From Rhodococcus sp. OK519 (GTDB taxonomy: Bacteria; Actinomycetota; Actinomycetes; Mycobacteriales; Mycobacteriaceae): 64,000 nucleotides of DNA. Shown here one piece after another: positions 54,431-64,000 of the stretch. Position numbers and translations under genes: made by a program. Below the pieces are notes generated by a model. The model had not been told where the DNA came from. It saw only the letters and a list, made by a program, of their open reading frames with translations, and did no database searches. The stretch lies in the NCBI RefSeq assembly GCF_003051005.1, contig NZ_QAOW01000001.1:124001-188000 (forward strand), given 5' to 3'. Numbering within the stretch: position 1 is the stretch's first letter; the number at the start of each line of letters is the position of its first letter.

Positions 54431-56064
54431 CAGTAACCGGACGAATCTCGACCACCCTCGACGTCGCGGTCGGTGACTTCGCGACCGATCCTCGCAAGCT
54501 CGACGGCCTGAGCATCAGTGAACTGGTACGGCACTGGGCCCTCACGATAGGCGAGCGGATCGCGTTCATCACGCCCGATGCCCGCATCTCGTGGGCGAGC
54601 TATGACGCGACGACCGACCGGATTGCGTCCGCGCTGGCCGCGGTGGGCGAGGAGTCCGCCGTCGCGGTGTATCTGCCGGACACGATGGTCTTCCATGCCG
54701 CGCTGTGCGCGGCGTACCGCACCGGACGGATCGCAGTCGGTATCGGATCGCGTTCGGGCGTCAAGGAAGTGGCACACCTGAGTACCCGTGCCGGGTGCCG
54801 GACGCTCATCACCGCACGGTCGCTGCGCGGACAGGACACCGCCGCGCTCGTCGCGGAACTGCGCGAACGGACCGGCGGCCCCGACCACGTGATCTATGTC
54901 GACGACCTCGGCTCGGTCGAGGTCGAGAACGCTGCCGGTGAGCCGGTCGAGGTCACGGACCGCCGCTTCGATGCCACAAGCCCGCGGTTCGGCGTCGACG
55001 ACGTGTCGATGCTCAACTCCACCTCCGGGACCACGGGTCTGCCGAAGCTGGTGACGCAGACCGAGCGTCGCTGGATCGGCTTCTCCGAGGTGGCCGTTCG
55101 GGCCGGGAAGATCACCGGCGACGACGTCTTCTTCGGTGCGGTTCCCGCGCCGTTCGGATTCGGGTTGTGGACCTCGCACTTCCTGCCGGCTCTGCTCGGC
55201 GCGCCGAACGTGGTGCTCGAACGCTTCAGTGCAGACACCATGATCGATCTGCTCGAGCGCGAGCGGGTCACGGTACTGAACTGTGTGAGCACGCAGTTCA
55301 AGATGCTGCTGCGGTCCGAGCGGGCCCAGTCCGCGGACCTCGGTGCCCTGCGCGCGATGTTCACCGGCGGTGAGGCCGTGCCGTACTCGGAGGCTCTCGC
55401 GTTCGAGCAGCGGACCGGGGCCGCGGTGCTCCAGTTCTACGGCTCCAACGAGACCGGCGCGGTGAGCGTCACGACGGTCGACGACGACACCGACACCCGT
55501 CTTCGCACGTGCGGACACGTGGTCGACGAAATGCGCGTCCGGGTGTTCGACGACGCCGGCGACGAGGTGCTCGGCGACGAGCGCCGCGGCCAGCCCGGCG
55601 TGAACGGCGCTCTGATGTGCCACGGCTACTGGGAAGACGACGACGCGAATGCCGAGTTGTACACCGCCGACGGCTGGATGCTGCTGGGCGACATCGTCGA
55701 GATCGACGCGATCGGGCGCCTGCGGGTGGTGGGCCGGAAGGCCGACATCATCATTCGTGGCGGCAAGAACATCTCGGCGGTGGAGGTCGAGGAGTACGTG
55801 CGCGCCCACCCGGCGGTCACGATGGTGGCCGTCGTGGGTGTGCACGACGCCCTGTTCGGCGAGAAGGTGTGCGCGGTGGTGGTGACCGCCGACGGCGCCG
55901 AACTGACCGCCGACGAGCTGTCGACGTGGCTCACCTCGCAAGGCGTCACGCGCGAGTACATCCCCGAGCACGTCGTCACGATCGACGAACTCCCCTTGGC
56001 GCCCGGTGGAAAGGTCGCCAAGGGGACGGTGAAGGTGCTCGCCGAGGAGCGGCTCAGCCGATGA
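54427..56064 (+). CDS. AMP-forming acyl-CoA synthetase (ANL superfamily)
   Basis: 545 residues from GTG 54427, overlapping the LivF-type ATPase by 4 bases. Activates a carboxylate as acyl-AMP and then acyl-CoA. Motifs: P-loop-like MLNSTSGTTGLPKLV, YGSNETGAVS (A5), DGWMLLGDIVEID (A7), GRLRVVGRKADIIIRGGKNIS (A8) and the catalytic Lys in LPLAPGGKVAKGTV (A10). Being last in an importer operon it probably traps the imported acid as CoA thioester. Its 3' end overlaps the urea carboxylase gene by 11 bases on the opposite strand. Confidence 0.9.
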   Translation: MTVTGRISTTLDVAVGDFATDPRKLDGLSISELVRHWALTIGERIAFITPDARISWASYDATTDRIASALAAVGEESAVAVYLPDTMVFHAALCAAYRTGRIAVGIGSRSGVKEVAHLSTRAGCRTLITARSLRGQDTAALVAELRERTGGPDHVIYVDDLGSVEVENAAGEPVEVTDRRFDATSPRFGVDDVSMLNSTSGTTGLPKLVTQTERRWIGFSEVAVRAGKITGDDVFFGAVPAPFGFGLWTSHFLPALLGAPNVVLERFSADTMIDLLERERVTVLNCVSTQFKMLLRSERAQSADLGALRAMFTGGEAVPYSEALAFEQRTGAAVLQFYGSNETGAVSVTTVDDDTDTRLRTCGHVVDEMRVRVFDDAGDEVLGDERRGQPGVNGALMCHGYWEDDDANAELYTADGWMLLGDIVEIDAIGRLRVVGRKADIIIRGGKNISAVEVEEYVRAHPAVTMVAVVGVHDALFGEKVCAVVVTADGAELTADELSTWLTSQGVTREYIPEHVVTIDELPLAPGGKVAKGTVKVLAEERLSR

Positions 56065-59000
56065 CGGCCAGCGGAGTTCCGGGCGCCACCTTGGCGCCCG
56101 GCTCCGCCAGTACCCGCAGCACGGTGCCGGCGATCGGGCACGGGACGGGCATCTCGAGCTTCATCGCCTCGAGGATCACAGCGGGGTCGCCGGCGGAGAC
56201 TTGCTGTCCCGGTTCGAGTTCCACCCGCCATACGTTCCCGACCATCGGGGCCTCCACCACGACGGCGCCCGGCGGAACGTCCAGGGTCGTCGGCTCCGGC
56301 TCGGGGGACGGCGCGGCCTCGACGCGGTCGAACTCGCCGGCCGCGTGCCACGCGCGCTTCTCGGCCTCGAACGCCACGCCCTGGCGCTCTTCGAACTCGG
56401 CGATCGCGGCGGCGTTGTCGGCGAGGAACGTCATGTGCTCGGCCAGCGCGAAGGTACCCTCGCTGATGTCGGCGTCGAAGCGCCCCGCACGGGACTCCGC
56501 CCGTGCCTCCTCGAGTTGCTCGGGGGAGACCGGTTCCCACACGATGCGGTCGAAGAACCGGAACAGCCACGGCTTGCCCGCCTCGAACGGTGCATGCTGA
56601 CGGTAGCCGGACCAGATCGGGACCGTCCGACCGATCAACTGGTACCCGCCCGGCGACTCCATGCCGTACACGCACAGGTACTTGCCGCCGATGCCGACCG
56701 CGTCCGACGGCGTCCAGGTGCGCGCCGGGTTGTACTTGGTGGTCACCAGGCGATGCCGTGGATCGAGCGGAACAGCCAGCGGCGCACCGAGATACACATC
56801 GCCGAGCCCGAGAACCAGGTATTCGGCGTCGAACACGGCCCTCCGCACGTCGTCCACGCTGCCCAGTCCATTGATCCGCCTGATGAACTCGGTGTTCGAC
56901 GGTAGCCATGGTGCGGAGTCCCGCACGCCGCTGCGGTAGCGGGCCAGTGCCTCGTCGATCGACGGGTCGTCGAACGACAGTGGCAGGCGCACGGTCCGAC
57001 TCGGCACCACCAGGTCGTGCGTCGCCGGCAACTGCCCCTCGAGTTCCTGTAGCAGTCCGAGCAGGCGGAACTGCGGCAGGACCTCCGGGTCGAAGTGCAG
57101 GTGCAGCGAACGCACACCGGGCGTGACGTCGATCAGCCCGGGCGGCTGCAACTGCGACAGTGCCTCCGACAGCGCGTGCACGCGCATCCGCAGTCCGAGG
57201 TCGAGGGCCATCGGGCCGTACTCGACAAGAATGTTGTCGTCGCCGCCGCGCAGGTAGGCCACCTCGGGGCGGTCGCCCCCGGCCTCGATCCGGCCCAGCA
57301 CACCGCCGTCGCCGCGTGAGATTCGCACGGCTGGAACGTCTTTGGCGCGCAGCCGGTCCGATCGGCGCAGCGCGTCCGCGTCCGCGTCGGGCACGGGAAC
57401 GAAGCGCACGGCGTCACCCGGGCGGATCTGTCCCATCTTCCAGCGATGCGCGCTCACCACGGTGAGCGGGCACGCGAACCCGCCGAGACTCGGCCCGTCC
57501 GGGCCCAGCAGGATCGGGGTATCGCCGGAGACGTTCAGTGCGCCCACGCTGTACGGGTTGTCGTGCAGGTTCGACGGGTGCAGTCCCGCGTCTCCGCCGT
57601 CCGCGCGTGACCATGTCGGCTTGGGTCCGTCCAGGCGGATGCCGGTCCGGTTGGCGTGGCTGCCGGTGGTCCAGGTGGTCTCGTAGAACTGGGTCATGTC
57701 CGTGTCGGTGAAATACGACGGGGACGGCTGCGGACCCTCGGTGACCGCGAGATGCCACGTGTGGGTCAGTTCGGGACGGGAGTCGGCGGGAACGGGCGCA
57801 GGTTCGGTGAGGGCGTCCGTGTCGGGGAGCAGGCCCAGGACATCGCCGGTCGCTACCGCGCGGCCCGTGACACCACCGAACCCGCCGAGGGTGAACGTCG
57901 AAGCGCTGCCGTGGAACAGCGGGGCGTCGAGGCCGCCTCGCACCGCGAGGTACGTGCGCAGGCCGGTGTCGGTGGGGGTGCCGATGTCGAGGACAGCCCC
58001 CTCGGCCACCACGATCGGTTCCCACATCGGCGCGGCCAGACCGTCCACGGTGACCGGGACGTCGGCGCCGGTGACGCACACGGTGACCGGTGTCGAGAAC
58101 TCCAGTCGCGGGCCCTGCAGCGTGCATTCGAGACCCGGCGCTCCCGCCGGGTTGCCCACGGCGGTGTTGGCGAGGGCGAAGGACAGGTCGTCCATCGGAC
58201 CGGACGGCGGAATCCCCACCTCCCACAGCCCGATCCGGCCCGGCAGATCCTGCACCGTGGTCATCGTGCCCGCCCGCAGGACGTCGATCCGGGGGCCCGA
58301 AGCCGGCAGGTCCGCGAGCGTGGCGGTGGTGTTCTCGCTCAACGGGGCGGCACAGATGTGCCGAAGCTGAGGCAGATTCGTCTGCAGTCCGTACAGATGA
58401 GTCTGCGACAGTGCCGCGCTGAGTGCCTCGAATGCCGCCGCGCGGGTCGCACCGCTCGTGATGATCTTCGCGATCATCGGGTCGTAGTGCGAACTCACCT
58501 CGGTGCCGGTGTCGACCCAGGTCTCGATGCGCGCGGCAGCAGGGAACTGCACCGATGTGAGCGTCCCGGCGCTGGGCCGGTAGTCGTGCGCGGGATCCTC
58601 GGCGTACACGCGCGCTTCGACGGCGTGCCCGGTGATCGTCGGCCCGGAGTCGGGCAGGCCGTCGAGCATCGACGAGTCACCACCGGCGAGACGCAGCATC
58701 CACGCCACCAGGTCGACGCCCGTCACCTCCTCCGTGACCGGATGCTCCACCTGCAGACGGGTGTTCATCTCGAGGAACGACGCCTCGCCGCGGTCCACGT
58801 CGTACACGAACTCGACGGTGCCCGCCGACCGGTACTGCACCGACGACGCCAGATCCCGCGACGAGCGCAGCAACTGCTCCACCACGTGGTCGGACAGTCC
58901 CGACGCGGGCGCCTCCTCGACCACCTTCTGGTTGCGGCGCTGCAGCGAGCAGTCACGGGTGCCGAGGCTCACGGTGCGACCCGCGCCGTCACCGAACACC

Positions 59001-59641
59001 TGCACCTCGATGTGCCGGGCGCGGGCGATGAAGCGCTCCAGGAAGACCCCCGACGACGAGAAGTTGGCGGCGGCCATGCGCTGCACCGTGTCGTACGCGG
59101 CGCTCAGTGCGGCGGGGGTGAAGCAGGCCTGCATTCCGATGCCGCCACCACCGCCCACGGCCTTGAGCATCACGGGGTAGCCGATCCGCTCGGCCTCGTC
59201 CAAGGCTTCTTCCACCGAGCCGAGCAGGCCACTGCCCGGAACCAGGGGGACTCCGACCGCGCGGGCCGCCTCCCGGGCGGTGTGCTTGTTGCCGAACACC
59301 CGAAGCTGATCGGGCGTGGGGCCGACGAACGCGATACCGGATCGTTCGGACGCGGCGGCGAACTCCTCGTTCTCCGAGAGGAATCCGTACCCGGGATGGA
59401 TGGCGCCGGCGCCCGACGCGAGGGCAGCCTCGATGACCTTGTCGGTGCGCAGGTACGACTCGGCCGCGGGGGCCGGACCGAGCCGGACGGCGGCGTCGGC
59501 CATCTCGACGTGCGCGGCGCACGCGTCGGCGTCGGAGTACACGGCCACCGTCTTGAGTCCGAGTTCGCGTGCGGATCGGATGATGCGGCAGGCGATCTCG
59601 CCACGATTGGCGACGAGGAGGGTGTCGAAAGCGGGGAACAC
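56054..59641 (-). CDS. urea carboxylase-type biotin enzyme (urea or guanidine carboxylase)
   Basis: 1195 residues from GTG 59641, with AAGGAGA upstream. Order of domains: biotin carboxylase (1-445; VANRGEIACRIIRSARELG, GGGGGIGMQ, SFLEMNTRLQVEHPVTE), KipA/AHS2 carboxyltransferase half (about 465-755; VQDLPGRIGLWEVGIPPSGPMDD), KipI/AHS1 half (about 770-1000; VRSLHLHFDPEVLPQFRL), and C-terminal biotinyl domain (EAMKLEMPVP, biotinyl Lys). ATP-dependent carboxylation of urea to allophanate, or of guanidine. Last gene of the urt operon. No allophanate hydrolase domain is fused. Confidence 0.92.
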   Translation of the reverse strand: MFPAFDTLLVANRGEIACRIIRSARELGLKTVAVYSDADACAAHVEMADAAVRLGPAPAAESYLRTDKVIEAALASGAGAIHPGYGFLSENEEFAAASERSGIAFVGPTPDQLRVFGNKHTAREAARAVGVPLVPGSGLLGSVEEALDEAERIGYPVMLKAVGGGGGIGMQACFTPAALSAAYDTVQRMAAANFSSSGVFLERFIARARHIEVQVFGDGAGRTVSLGTRDCSLQRRNQKVVEEAPASGLSDHVVEQLLRSSRDLASSVQYRSAGTVEFVYDVDRGEASFLEMNTRLQVEHPVTEEVTGVDLVAWMLRLAGGDSSMLDGLPDSGPTITGHAVEARVYAEDPAHDYRPSAGTLTSVQFPAAARIETWVDTGTEVSSHYDPMIAKIITSGATRAAAFEALSAALSQTHLYGLQTNLPQLRHICAAPLSENTTATLADLPASGPRIDVLRAGTMTTVQDLPGRIGLWEVGIPPSGPMDDLSFALANTAVGNPAGAPGLECTLQGPRLEFSTPVTVCVTGADVPVTVDGLAAPMWEPIVVAEGAVLDIGTPTDTGLRTYLAVRGGLDAPLFHGSASTFTLGGFGGVTGRAVATGDVLGLLPDTDALTEPAPVPADSRPELTHTWHLAVTEGPQPSPSYFTDTDMTQFYETTWTTGSHANRTGIRLDGPKPTWSRADGGDAGLHPSNLHDNPYSVGALNVSGDTPILLGPDGPSLGGFACPLTVVSAHRWKMGQIRPGDAVRFVPVPDADADALRRSDRLRAKDVPAVRISRGDGGVLGRIEAGGDRPEVAYLRGGDDNILVEYGPMALDLGLRMRVHALSEALSQLQPPGLIDVTPGVRSLHLHFDPEVLPQFRLLGLLQELEGQLPATHDLVVPSRTVRLPLSFDDPSIDEALARYRSGVRDSAPWLPSNTEFIRRINGLGSVDDVRRAVFDAEYLVLGLGDVYLGAPLAVPLDPRHRLVTTKYNPARTWTPSDAVGIGGKYLCVYGMESPGGYQLIGRTVPIWSGYRQHAPFEAGKPWLFRFFDRIVWEPVSPEQLEEARAESRAGRFDADISEGTFALAEHMTFLADNAAAIAEFEERQGVAFEAEKRAWHAAGEFDRVEAAPSPEPEPTTLDVPPGAVVVEAPMVGNVWRVELEPGQQVSAGDPAVILEAMKLEMPVPCPIAGTVLRVLAEPGAKVAPGTPLAVIG

Positions 59642-59695
59642 GAAAGGTCTCCTTCGATCGGGAGAAGGCGTGGGAAGTGCCGGTCGGGTATCCGG

Positions 59696-60388
59696 TCAGA
59701 TGGCCATGGCGGTGCGCACGACGGCTTCGGCGTCTGCGCCTCCGGCGCCGCTCGAGGTGACCCGGCCGGCCTCGAGGATGTAGTAGTGCTGGGCGGACTG
59801 CAGCGCGAACCCGATGTGCTGCTCCACCAGCAGCACGCCGAGGTTGCCCCGCCGGGTGAGTTCGACGATCGCGGACTCGATCTCGGCCACCACCGACGGC
59901 TGGATGCCCTCGGTCGGCTCGTCGAGCACCAGCACGCGCGGCTCGGTGATGAGAGCCCGTGCGATCGCGAGTTGCTGGCGCTGCCCGCCGGACAGCAACC
60001 CCGCCCGTCGGTCGAGAAGCGACTCGAGCGCGGGGAAGAGCGCCAATTGTGCGTCGATGAGCGCCTTGCCGCGCCTGCGGCCGTCGGCGACCACCTGCAT
60101 GTTCTCGAGGCAGGTGAGCTGCCCGAACGACTGCTGGCCCTGGGGGACGTAGGCGAGGCCACGGGCGACGCGGGCGCTGGGACGCAGCTTGGTGACGTCC
60201 TTGCCGTCGAGCAGGACCTTGCCCGACGTCGTCTTGGCCAGCCCGACCGCTGCCCGCAACAGCGTCGTCTTACCGGCGCCGTTGTGGCCCATGACCGCGG
60301 CGACGCCGTCGGCGGGCACCGTGACGGTGGCGCCGTGGATGATCTCGGTGCGGCCGTAGCCGGTCCGGATGTCGACGAGTTCCAGCAT
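59696..60388 (-). CDS. urtE: urea-type ABC importer ATPase UrtE
   Basis: 230 residues from ATG 60388. Walker A GHNGAGKTTLLRAAV, YVPQGQQSFGQLTCLENMQ, signature LSGGQRQQLAIARAL, Walker B VLVLDEPTEGIQPS (UrtE-type EGIQPS), switch EQHIG. Only two bases separate it from urtD, and 54 from the carboxylase. Confidence 0.92.
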   Translation of the reverse strand: MLELVDIRTGYGRTEIIHGATVTVPADGVAAVMGHNGAGKTTLLRAAVGLAKTTSGKVLLDGKDVTKLRPSARVARGLAYVPQGQQSFGQLTCLENMQVVADGRRRGKALIDAQLALFPALESLLDRRAGLLSGGQRQQLAIARALITEPRVLVLDEPTEGIQPSVVAEIESAIVELTRRGNLGVLLVEQHIGFALQSAQHYYILEAGRVTSSGAGGADAEAVVRTAMAI

Positions 60389-60390
60389 GA

Positions 60391-61199
<809 letters not shown>

Positions 61200-61203
<4 letters not shown>

Positions 61204-62291
61204 CGCACGACCTCCAATTCGCGGACGGATTCCGGTGCGGTGTCGGCGGGGTTGGCCCGCTTGCGTCGTCCGCGCAGTTTCGCCAGGCCCGCGATGCCGG
61301 CGGGGAAGAACCCGATGACGACGATGAACAGCAGACCCTGCGCGTAGGTCCAGGCGGAGGGAAAACTCTCCGAGAGCGTGGTCTGCGCCCATGCCACGCC
61401 GATCGCGCCGAGCACCGGGCCGAGCAGCGTGGTGCGGCCGCCGATCGCGACGCCGATGAGGAACGCGATCGAGGGGACGATGCCGACGTCCGCGGGGGAG
61501 ATGATGCCGACGATCGGCACGAACAGTGCGCCTGCGATGCCCGCGAAGAAGGCGGCGACGGTGTAGGCGACCACCTTGATGTTCGCGGGGTCGTACCCGA
61601 GGAACCGGACGCGCTCCTCCTGGTCGCGGACCGCCACGAGCAGTTCGCCGTAGCGGGAGTTCATCAGCTGCCGGGTGGCGGCGACCACGAGGAGCAGCAC
61701 CGCGCCGGCGATGAAGAAGAGCATCTTCTTGTTCGCCGGGTCGGCCAGATTGAAGCCGAAGAACGTGCGGAAGCGGTTGAGGCCGTTCGAGCCGCCGATG
61801 GACTGCTGGCCGATCAGCAGGATCGCGAAGGCCGCCGCGAGTGCCTGCGACAGGATCGCGAAGTACGCGCCCTTGACGCGTCGCTTGAAGACACCGAGTC
61901 CGAGCAGGAACGCGACCAGTGCGGGTACCAGGAGGATCGCCAGGATCGTCACCAGCGGCGACGTGAACGGGGACCAGTAGCCGGGAAGGGCCCGGATACC
62001 GGCGATCTGCATGAAGTCCGGGACGGCATCGCCGCGGAGTTCCGCGTCGGCGATCTTGAGGTGCATCGCCATGATGTAGGCGCCGAGTCCGAAGAACACG
62101 CCCTGGCCCAGCGTGAGCATTCCGCCACGGCCCCAGGCCAATCCGATGCCGACGGCAACGATAGCGAAGCACAGGAACTTGGCGAGCAGGTTGAGCCGGA
62201 AGTCCGACAGCATGGCGGGTGCCACACCGAAGAGTGCGACGGCGGCGATGGCGAATCCCACCCACGCCCGGTAGCGACTGAGCACGGTCAT
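61200..62291 (-). CDS. urtC: urea-type ABC importer permease UrtC
   Basis: 363 residues, about ten helices. Typical UrtC/LivM pattern: AIVAVGIGLAWGRGGMLTLGQGVFFGLGAYIM and ELLVAVRDQEERVRFLGYDPANIKVVAY. The C-terminal extension is basic and charged (LRGRRKRANPADTAPESV). 4-base overlaps with urtB and urtD. Confidence 0.93.
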
Positions 62292-63172
62292 ACGAGGCTC
62301 CTAGTCTTGGCCACGAACAGCCCCTGCGGGCGGACCTGCAGAAAGACGACGATGAGTCCGAACACGATCACCTTCGCGATCGACGCGGTCGTGGAGTACT
62401 CGATGAACGAGTTGAGGATGCCCAGGGCGAAGGCGGCCACCACCGCGCCCGACAGCCGGCCCAGACCGCCGATCACGACAACGAGGAAGGCGTCGATCAG
62501 ATACGACTGGCCGATGGTCGGGCTCGTCGACCCGATCAGGGTCAGTGCCACACCCGCGACCCCGGCCAGCCCGGAGCCGATGAAGAACGTGGTCACATCG
62601 GTTCGGCGCGAGGAGATTCCACTGGTCTCCGCGAGATCGCGGTTCTGCACCACCGCCCGGATCCGACGCCCCATGGACGTCTTGGCCAGCGCGAAGGACA
62701 GGACCGCGACCGCCGCGATCGCGAGAACCAGGATGAAGATGCGGGTCTTGGGGACCACCGCACCGAGAATGTCCACGCCGCCCGAGAGCCACGACGGCGC
62801 CACGACGTTGACGGCGGGAGCGCCGAAGATGTCGCGAGCGAGCTGCTGAAGCACCAGGCCCACACCGAAGGTCACCAGCAGGGTGTCCAGCGGGCGGTGA
62901 TACATCCGCCGGATCAGCGTGGCTTCGAGGGCGACGCCCATCAGACCGCCCACCACGAAGCCGGCCACCAACGAGATCAGCAGTGATGATCCGGCGCTCG
63001 AAATCACCTGCTGCACCACATAGGCGGTGTAGGAACCGGCCATGATGAATTCGCCGTGGGCCATGTTGATCACGCCCATCTGACCGAAGGTCAGCGACAG
63101 GCCCAGTGCTGCCAGAAGTAGAATCGACCCGATACTCAGGCCTGTGAACAGCTGCCCGATCACGACATCCAT
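62288..63172 (-). CDS. urtB: urea-type ABC importer permease UrtB
   Basis: 294 residues, eight helices. UrtB/LivH features: SIGSILLLAALGLSLTFGQMGVINMAHGEFIM, and the ATPase-contact loop RAVVQNRDLAETSGISSRRTD. Separated from urtA by 36 bases, overlapping urtC by 4. Confidence 0.93.
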   Translation of the reverse strand: MDVVIGQLFTGLSIGSILLLAALGLSLTFGQMGVINMAHGEFIMAGSYTAYVVQQVISSAGSSLLISLVAGFVVGGLMGVALEATLIRRMYHRPLDTLLVTFGVGLVLQQLARDIFGAPAVNVVAPSWLSGGVDILGAVVPKTRIFILVLAIAAVAVLSFALAKTSMGRRIRAVVQNRDLAETSGISSRRTDVTTFFIGSGLAGVAGVALTLIGSTSPTIGQSYLIDAFLVVVIGGLGRLSGAVVAAFALGILNSFIEYSTTASIAKVIVFGLIVVFLQVRPQGLFVAKTRSLV

Positions 63173-63208
63173 CGGTGCTCGCCCTCCCTCGTCGTCGGTA
63201 TTCGCGAG

Positions 63209-64000
63209 CTAGCTGCCGGAACCGGAGAGGCTCTTCGCCCAGTCGTAGCTCTCGAGGTAAGGGTCCGGTTGGATCGGGCCGTCGGACTCCCAGACGGTGT
63301 AGATCAGTCCGTCACCGCGAATCTCGCCGATGCGAGCGGTCTTGGTGATGTGGTGGTTGTCGCCGTCGATCGTCACGAGACCCTCGGGCGCCTGGAAGGT
63401 GACGCCGTCGGCCGCGGCCTGGATATCGGCCACCCCGAACGAATTCGCCTTCTCCACAGTGTTCTTCCACAGGTAGACCGACGTGTACGCGGCTTCCATC
63501 GGGTCCGACGTGGGCTTGTTCGCGCCGTACTTCGCCTTGTAGGCGTCGACGAACTTCTTGTTCTCCGGGCTGTCTACGGTCTGGTAGTAGTTCCACGCCG
63601 TGAGCTGGCCGGCCACATTCTGCACCCCGATGCCGCCCACCTCCTCCTCGGCGATCGAGACCGAGACGACCGGCATGTCAGCGGCTTTGAGGCCCACGTT
63701 CGAGTACTCGCGGAAGAAGGCGACATTGGAGTCGCCGTTGAGGGTGTTGAACACGGCGTCGGCGTCGGCGGTGCGGACCTTGTTGACGATGGTCGAGAAG
63801 TCGGTGGAGCCGAGCGGCGTGTAGTCCTCACCCTTGATCTCGATGCCGTTCGCCGCCGCGTACGCCTTGATGATCCGGTTCGCGGTCTGTGGGAAGACGT
63901 AGTCGCTGCCCACCAGGTACAGCGACTTGACGCCCTTCTCCTTCAGGTAGTCGAGGGCGGGCACGATCTGCTGGTTCGTGGTGGCGCCCGTGTAGAAGAT
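63209..64000 (-). CDS. urtA: urea-type ABC importer binding protein UrtA (5' end outside window)
   Basis: 263 C-terminal residues; the frame is open through base 64000 (IFYTGATTNQQIVPALDYL at the edge), so signal and N-lobe lie beyond the window. Features of UrtA: LYLVGSDYVFPQTANRIIKA, GEDYTPLGSTDFSTIVNKV, FNTLNGDSNVAFFREY, and VSIAEEEV. Binds urea (or a close analogue) outside the cell and passes it to UrtBC. The promoter and any nitrogen-regulation site are outside the window. Confidence 0.92.
   Translation of the reverse strand: MFYTGATTNQQIVPALDYLKEKGVKSLYLVGSDYVFPQTANRIIKAYAAANGIEIKGEDYTPLGSTDFSTIVNKVRTADADAVFNTLNGDSNVAFFREYSNVGLKAADMPVVSVSIAEEEVGGIGVQNVAGQLTAWNYYQTVDSPENKKFVDAYKAKYGANKPTSDPMEAAYTSVYLWKNTVEKANSFGVADIQAAADGVTFQAPEGLVTIDGDNHHITKTARIGEIRGDGLIYTVWESDGPIQPDPYLESYDWAKSLSGSGS

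Overview
The window is high-GC actinobacterial chromosome from a mycolic-acid-bearing organism, most likely Rhodococcus or a close Nocardiaceae relative. The main evidence is gene order: xthA, an SH3-like Rv0428c domain, def, DUF3263, a VirR/LytR_C protein, sodC, a YbdK-type carboxylate-amine ligase, a CDC48-like AAA ATPase, pssA, psd and groEL2 follow the Mycobacterium tuberculosis Rv0427c-Rv0440 segment, with insertions and losses. The genus call rests on synteny and protein recognition only.

Layout. 1-2.0 kb: secreted proteins and two tandem GNAT-like proteins. 2.0-8.2 kb: the conserved xthA-def-virR-sodC-ligase block and a PAP2-family membrane enzyme. 8.2-14.3 kb: a complete, translationally coupled Mrp cation/proton antiporter operon (AB fusion, C, D, E, F, G) on the minus strand. 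14.5-19.6 kb: Nudix hydrolase, a polytopic membrane protein, an MFS drug exporter divergent from its TetR regulator across a palindromic operator, and a PEP mutase/isocitrate lyase-family protein. 19.6-28.6 kb: AAA ATPase, DUF559 protein, pssA-psd, SRPBCC and HAD proteins, a secreted protein, and groEL2 under two CIRCE operators. A 22-bp element (core AAGTGCGCAAAACGCG) occurs eight times in three gene borders of this half.

28.6-39.1 kb lies between groEL2 and lpdA and is the most unusual part. It holds nine very short genes (27-70 codons), each with a ribosome-binding site or clear paralogue support: one alone at 30.0 kb, five in an apparent operon at 36.0-36.7 kb and three at 38.6-39.0 kb. 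They have no signal peptide and no cysteine, are short amphipathic or hydrophobic segments, and several have Ser/Gly-rich tails. The same interval holds the C-terminal remnant of a mycolyltransferase, a prolyl oligopeptidase, a two-unit Lrp/AsnC regulator, a secreted protein and 1.8 kb of apparently decayed sequence. Small signal-less mycomembrane porins (PorA/PorH) lie next to groEL2 in Corynebacterium, so these peptides are candidate mycomembrane proteins. That function is inference.

39.1-49.7 kb: lpdA, an AbiE-like type IV toxin-antitoxin locus whose toxin gene carries two frameshifts, a family IV esterase, an HxlR regulator divergent from a YtfG-like quinone reductase, a second MFS exporter, a small RelA/SpoT-type synthetase, an AhpD-like protein, an SDR and a TetR regulator. 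49.8-56.1 kb: a branched-chain-type ABC importer (binding protein, two permeases, two ATPases) with an AMP-forming acyl-CoA ligase as the last overlapping gene, suggesting uptake and CoA activation of an organic acid. 56.1-64.0 kb, minus strand: urtA(partial)-urtB-urtC-urtD-urtE and a 1195-residue urea carboxylase-type enzyme, a nitrogen-scavenging unit for urea or guanidine. No allophanate hydrolase gene is in the window. No tRNA, rRNA, CRISPR array or intact insertion sequence was recognised.
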